From Rhodanobacter sp. DHB23 (GTDB lineage: Bacteria; Pseudomonadota; Gammaproteobacteria; Xanthomonadales; Rhodanobacteraceae), in NCBI RefSeq assembly GCF_014842975.1, contig NZ_JACYXK010000015.1:1-64000 (forward strand): a DNA stretch of 64,000 nt, written 5' to 3'. A model generated the notes under the pieces. The model had not been told where the DNA came from. It saw only the letters and a program-made list of their open reading frames with translations, and did not search any database. Positions 61,867 to 64,000 of the stretch are shown here, piece by piece. Each line of letters opens with the position of its first letter. Position 1 is the first letter of the stretch. Both the position numbers and the translations under genes were made by a program.

Positions 61867-61898
61867 TTCCGGAAACGGATGTTGCCCGCCATCATCCG

Positions 61899-62861
61899 TC
61901 ATGGCGCCCTCATCACCGCGATGCTTTGCGCGTATGCGCCGAGGAGCTTGGGCGTGCGCTCCGAAAACGCGATCCACTTCCCGTCCGGTGAAAAAACCGG
62001 ATGCTGGGTGTTCCGCTCGAACGGGGTGAGCCGCCTGAGTCCGCTGCCGTCGATGTTCGCCACGAACGTGGCATAGAACGCCGGACGGGGACTACCCTGG
62101 TTGCTCTCAAAGACGATACGGGATCCGTCCGGCGACCAGGCAGGCGCGCGGCCCTGGTGCGGGATGGCGATCAACGGGTGCGCATGCCCGTCACTGCCGA
62201 TCAGCCAGATCTGGTTCGCCCGCTGGTCGTAAGGCTGTCCCTGGCGGAGCTGGGCCGCGGCGGCGATCCATTTCCCGTCGGGAGACACCGAGGCCATGCC
62301 GAACATCAAGGCAGGCGTCGTATCGATTTCGACCACGGTGCCCGTGCGGGTGTCGACCGAACGCAACGTGTTGTCGTGGACCATCTCCAGCACACGTCGA
62401 CCGTCCGGATACCAGCTCGGATAAAAGGCGCTGCCCGATTCTGGCGACGGTGCACGACGGATATGGGAGCCGTCCTTGTCCATCAGCCAGGTAGCTGCCG
62501 CACCACCCGGCCCGATTCCGGTGAAGGCAATGCGATCGCCCTTCGGCGACCAGCGGGTACGGGTTTGTTGCACGGGAACCTCACCCACGGACAGTGGCCT
62601 GGGTGTGCCGCCTTCGAAAGGAACGATATAGGTCTTCCAGCGACCGCCACCGAGCAGCGCCATGCGGTCGAAGATCAGGAAGCGGCCATCGGGCGAGAAA
62701 TGCGGGCCATAGTCGACCCCGGCGGGGTCGTCCGTGACATTCCGTATCGGGGCTTCGGTCGAATGCGAAGGTGACACGCAGGCCTGCAGCAGAAGCAGGG
62801 CCACACTGAACAGGGTGGCTTTTCCGGAAGCGGATCGTCGAATTGCCGGACGACATTTCAT
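61899..62861 (-). CDS. TolB-like WD40/PD40 lipoprotein
   Basis: 320 residues with a lipoprotein signal peptide (lipobox LQAC). The mature protein is PD40/TolB-type beta-propeller: YGPHFSPDGRFLIFDRM, TRWSPKGDRIAFTG, ASVSPDGKWIAAAAQ, PAWSPDGSRIVFESN and PVFSPDGKWIAFSE, one blade per repeat. Start ATG 62861 gives MKCRPAIRRSAS; upstream frame is not used. Probably envelope-located; ligand unknown. Confidence 0.85.
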   Translation of the reverse strand: MKCRPAIRRSASGKATLFSVALLLLQACVSPSHSTEAPIRNVTDDPAGVDYGPHFSPDGRFLIFDRMALLGGGRWKTYIVPFEGGTPRPLSVGEVPVQQTRTRWSPKGDRIAFTGIGPGGAAATWLMDKDGSHIRRAPSPESGSAFYPSWYPDGRRVLEMVHDNTLRSVDTRTGTVVEIDTTPALMFGMASVSPDGKWIAAAAQLRQGQPYDQRANQIWLIGSDGHAHPLIAIPHQGRAPAWSPDGSRIVFESNQGSPRPAFYATFVANIDGSGLRRLTPFERNTQHPVFSPDGKWIAFSERTPKLLGAYAQSIAVMRAP

Positions 62862-63034
62862 GGGGGCTCTTTCCTTGCAAGTGCGCGGGAAATCTTGAAC
62901 GGGTTTCCAGGGGTACCCAGGCCAACGTCGGATCTGCAACATCACGCCGGACGAGGCGCCCTTCGGACTGGCCAGCCTGCGTGGCATCAAGACGGGCAGG
63001 TCCGGGAGGATCGGCGCCGCACTTTTCAAACCGG

Positions 63035-63541
63035 TCACCCTGCCGACGACAGCGCCCGCACGGCCGATGCGACCGTGACCGCCAGATCGGTACCTGCTTC
63101 CAGCACGATGGCGCGCTCGTCCGCGGCCGGCTCCTCCAGCGCCGCCAGCTGGCTGTCGAGCAAGGCCGGCGGCATGAAGTGCCGGCGCTCGCGCATGCGG
63201 CGCGCGAGTTCCTCGCGCGGCACGCGCAGGTAGAGCAGGCGTAGCGACGGATCGGCGTGGCGCAACACGTCGCGATAACGGCGCCGCAAGGCCGAGCAGG
63301 ACACCACCACGCCCTGCCCGCGGTGCACCGCGATGGCGGCGGCAATCGCCTCCAGCCAGGGCCGGCGATCCGCGTCGTCCAGCGGAACGCCGGCGCTCAT
63401 CCTGGCGATGTTCGCGGGCGGGTGCAGGTCGTCGCCTTCCACGAAATCCACGCCCAGGGCGTGCGCCAGCGCGGCACCGACGTGGCTCTTGCCGCTGCCC
63501 GAGACACCCATCACCACGACGGTCGGCACTGCGGGAATCAA
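63035..63541 (-). CDS. Gluconokinase
   Basis: 168-residue gluconate kinase, phosphorylating gluconate to 6-phosphogluconate. Walker A is MGVSGSGKSHVG near the N-terminus. GDDLHPPANIARMSAGVPLD is the gluconate-binding signature, followed by SCSALRRRYRD. No ATG precedes the Walker motif, so the start is probably TTG 63541 (seven bases after GGGGG) or GTG 63529. It overlaps nothing and lies 5 nt after the DUF3455 gene. It would feed sugar acids released by glucose oxidation into the pentose phosphate or Entner-Doudoroff pathways. Confidence 0.9.
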   Translation of the reverse strand: MIPAVPTVVVMGVSGSGKSHVGAALAHALGVDFVEGDDLHPPANIARMSAGVPLDDADRRPWLEAIAAAIAVHRGQGVVVSCSALRRRYRDVLRHADPSLRLLYLRVPREELARRMRERRHFMPPALLDSQLAALEEPAADERAIVLEAGTDLAVTVASAVRALSSAG

Positions 63542-63545
63542 AGGC

Positions 63546-64000
63546 TCACCCCCGGAAGAACAGATACACCGCGCTGTAAGGCACCCGCACTTCGCTGCCG
63601 ACATGGCCTGCATCGCACCCAGAAGCGGGCGCCAGGCCGCCCTCGGTGCGTGCGCGCACCACGTATTGCACCGATGCCATCACGCCGTTGCCGGCATGCG
63701 ATTTCGCCCTCAGCACCAGCCAGGGTATGGCGCCGGCATCGGGCGAAGGCGATGCGTTCAAGGCTTCGCCCACCACCGTGCTGCCATCGCCGGCCTGCCA
63801 GCTCGGCCCGGCGAAGTGCCTGCCGATCACTTTCCCCATGGCATCCGACAAGGTCGCGTCGGGCGCCTTCAACGCCCAGGCGTAGGCAGCGCCGGAAGCC
63901 TTGCACGCATAGGTCTGCACACCCTTGCCGAACGCTTCGATGGCGGGCGCCCTGGACGTCCCCTGGGCATGCGCGGCGCCGGCAAGCGTCGCGGCGATCA
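63546..64000 (-). CDS. DUF3455 secreted protein (5' end beyond window)
   Basis: Partial gene entering from the right edge; 150 residues plus stop seen. The upstream end reads as a signal-peptide tail (ATLAGAAHA) followed by the mature start QGTSRAPAIEAF. FGKGVQTYACKASG and GKVIGRHFAGPSWQAGDGST match DUF3455. Ends with YSAVYLFFRG. Function unknown; often one-gene stress-associated secreted proteins. The kinase starts 4 nt after its stop. Confidence 0.85.
   Translation of the reverse strand, partial: IAATLAGAAHAQGTSRAPAIEAFGKGVQTYACKASGAAYAWALKAPDATLSDAMGKVIGRHFAGPSWQAGDGSTVVGEALNASPSPDAGAIPWLVLRAKSHAGNGVMASVQYVVRARTEGGLAPASGCDAGHVGSEVRVPYSAVYLFFRG

Overview
The window reads as high-GC (roughly 70%) gammaproteobacterial chromosome, most likely Xanthomonadales and probably Rhodanobacteraceae (Dyella, Rhodanobacter or Luteibacter type). 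This is inferred from codon use, the LacI/TonB-receptor/glycosidase locus, scattered aryl-polyene-type genes and the form of the type VI secretion cluster. No rRNA, tRNA, CRISPR array or insertion sequence was seen. Most long open frames antisense to the genes are high-GC shadows.

Region 1 (1-31654, minus strand) is a nearly complete type VI secretion system (T6SS). In transcription order it runs tssB, tssC, hcp, tagJ, tssE, tssF, tssG, clpV, an accessory block, vgrG, a small unknown gene, an FHA gene, tssK, tssL (with OmpA domain), tssM, tagF, pppA (PP2C phosphatase) and ppkA (kinase, running off the left edge). tssA and tssJ are not in the window. The kinase, phosphatase, FHA protein and TagF form a threonine-phosphorylation control module. 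TagF carries a C-terminal domain that looks like an inactive PP2C phosphatase.

Region 2 (15547-21491) is the accessory block between vgrG and clpV. It holds a possible 46-codon leader ORF coupled to vgrG, a TPR-methyltransferase coupled to a PAAR tip protein, two unrecognised proteins, a PI-PLC-like phosphodiesterase and an HEICH zinc peptidase resembling aspzincins (M35). The last three genes are visibly lower in GC, and a 15-nt inverted repeat flanks the peptidase gene. No obvious immunity gene is present.

Region 3 (31655-45201) begins with a divergent intergenic region containing a perfect 19-bp hairpin upstream of tssB. It continues with a leucine-dehydrogenase-type enzyme, a LolA-like protein overlapping an MMPL-family exporter, a CsgG-like lipoprotein, a COG4648-like membrane protein and a fused double hot-dog dehydratase. 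The LolA, MMPL, membrane and dehydratase parts resemble pieces of aryl polyene clusters. Isovaleryl-CoA dehydrogenase, an FMN reductase, a small secreted protein, a methyltransferase, a bactofilin with a coupled zinc-ribbon protein and a secreted carboxylesterase follow.

Region 4 (45303-52007) has a DUF1801-like/VOC/AraC group, pyrC, motAB, a TrxC-type thioredoxin and a D-threonine-aldolase/D-serine-dehydratase-like enzyme. Region 5 (52012-64000) looks like a sugar or glucoside uptake locus: an MFS transporter and LacI repressor on the minus strand, a promoter with paired LacI-type operators, then a TonB-dependent receptor, a six-hairpin-glycosidase-like protein and a GH3 beta-glucosidase on the plus strand. 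A WD40-like lipoprotein, a gluconokinase and a truncated DUF3455 protein on the minus strand close the window.
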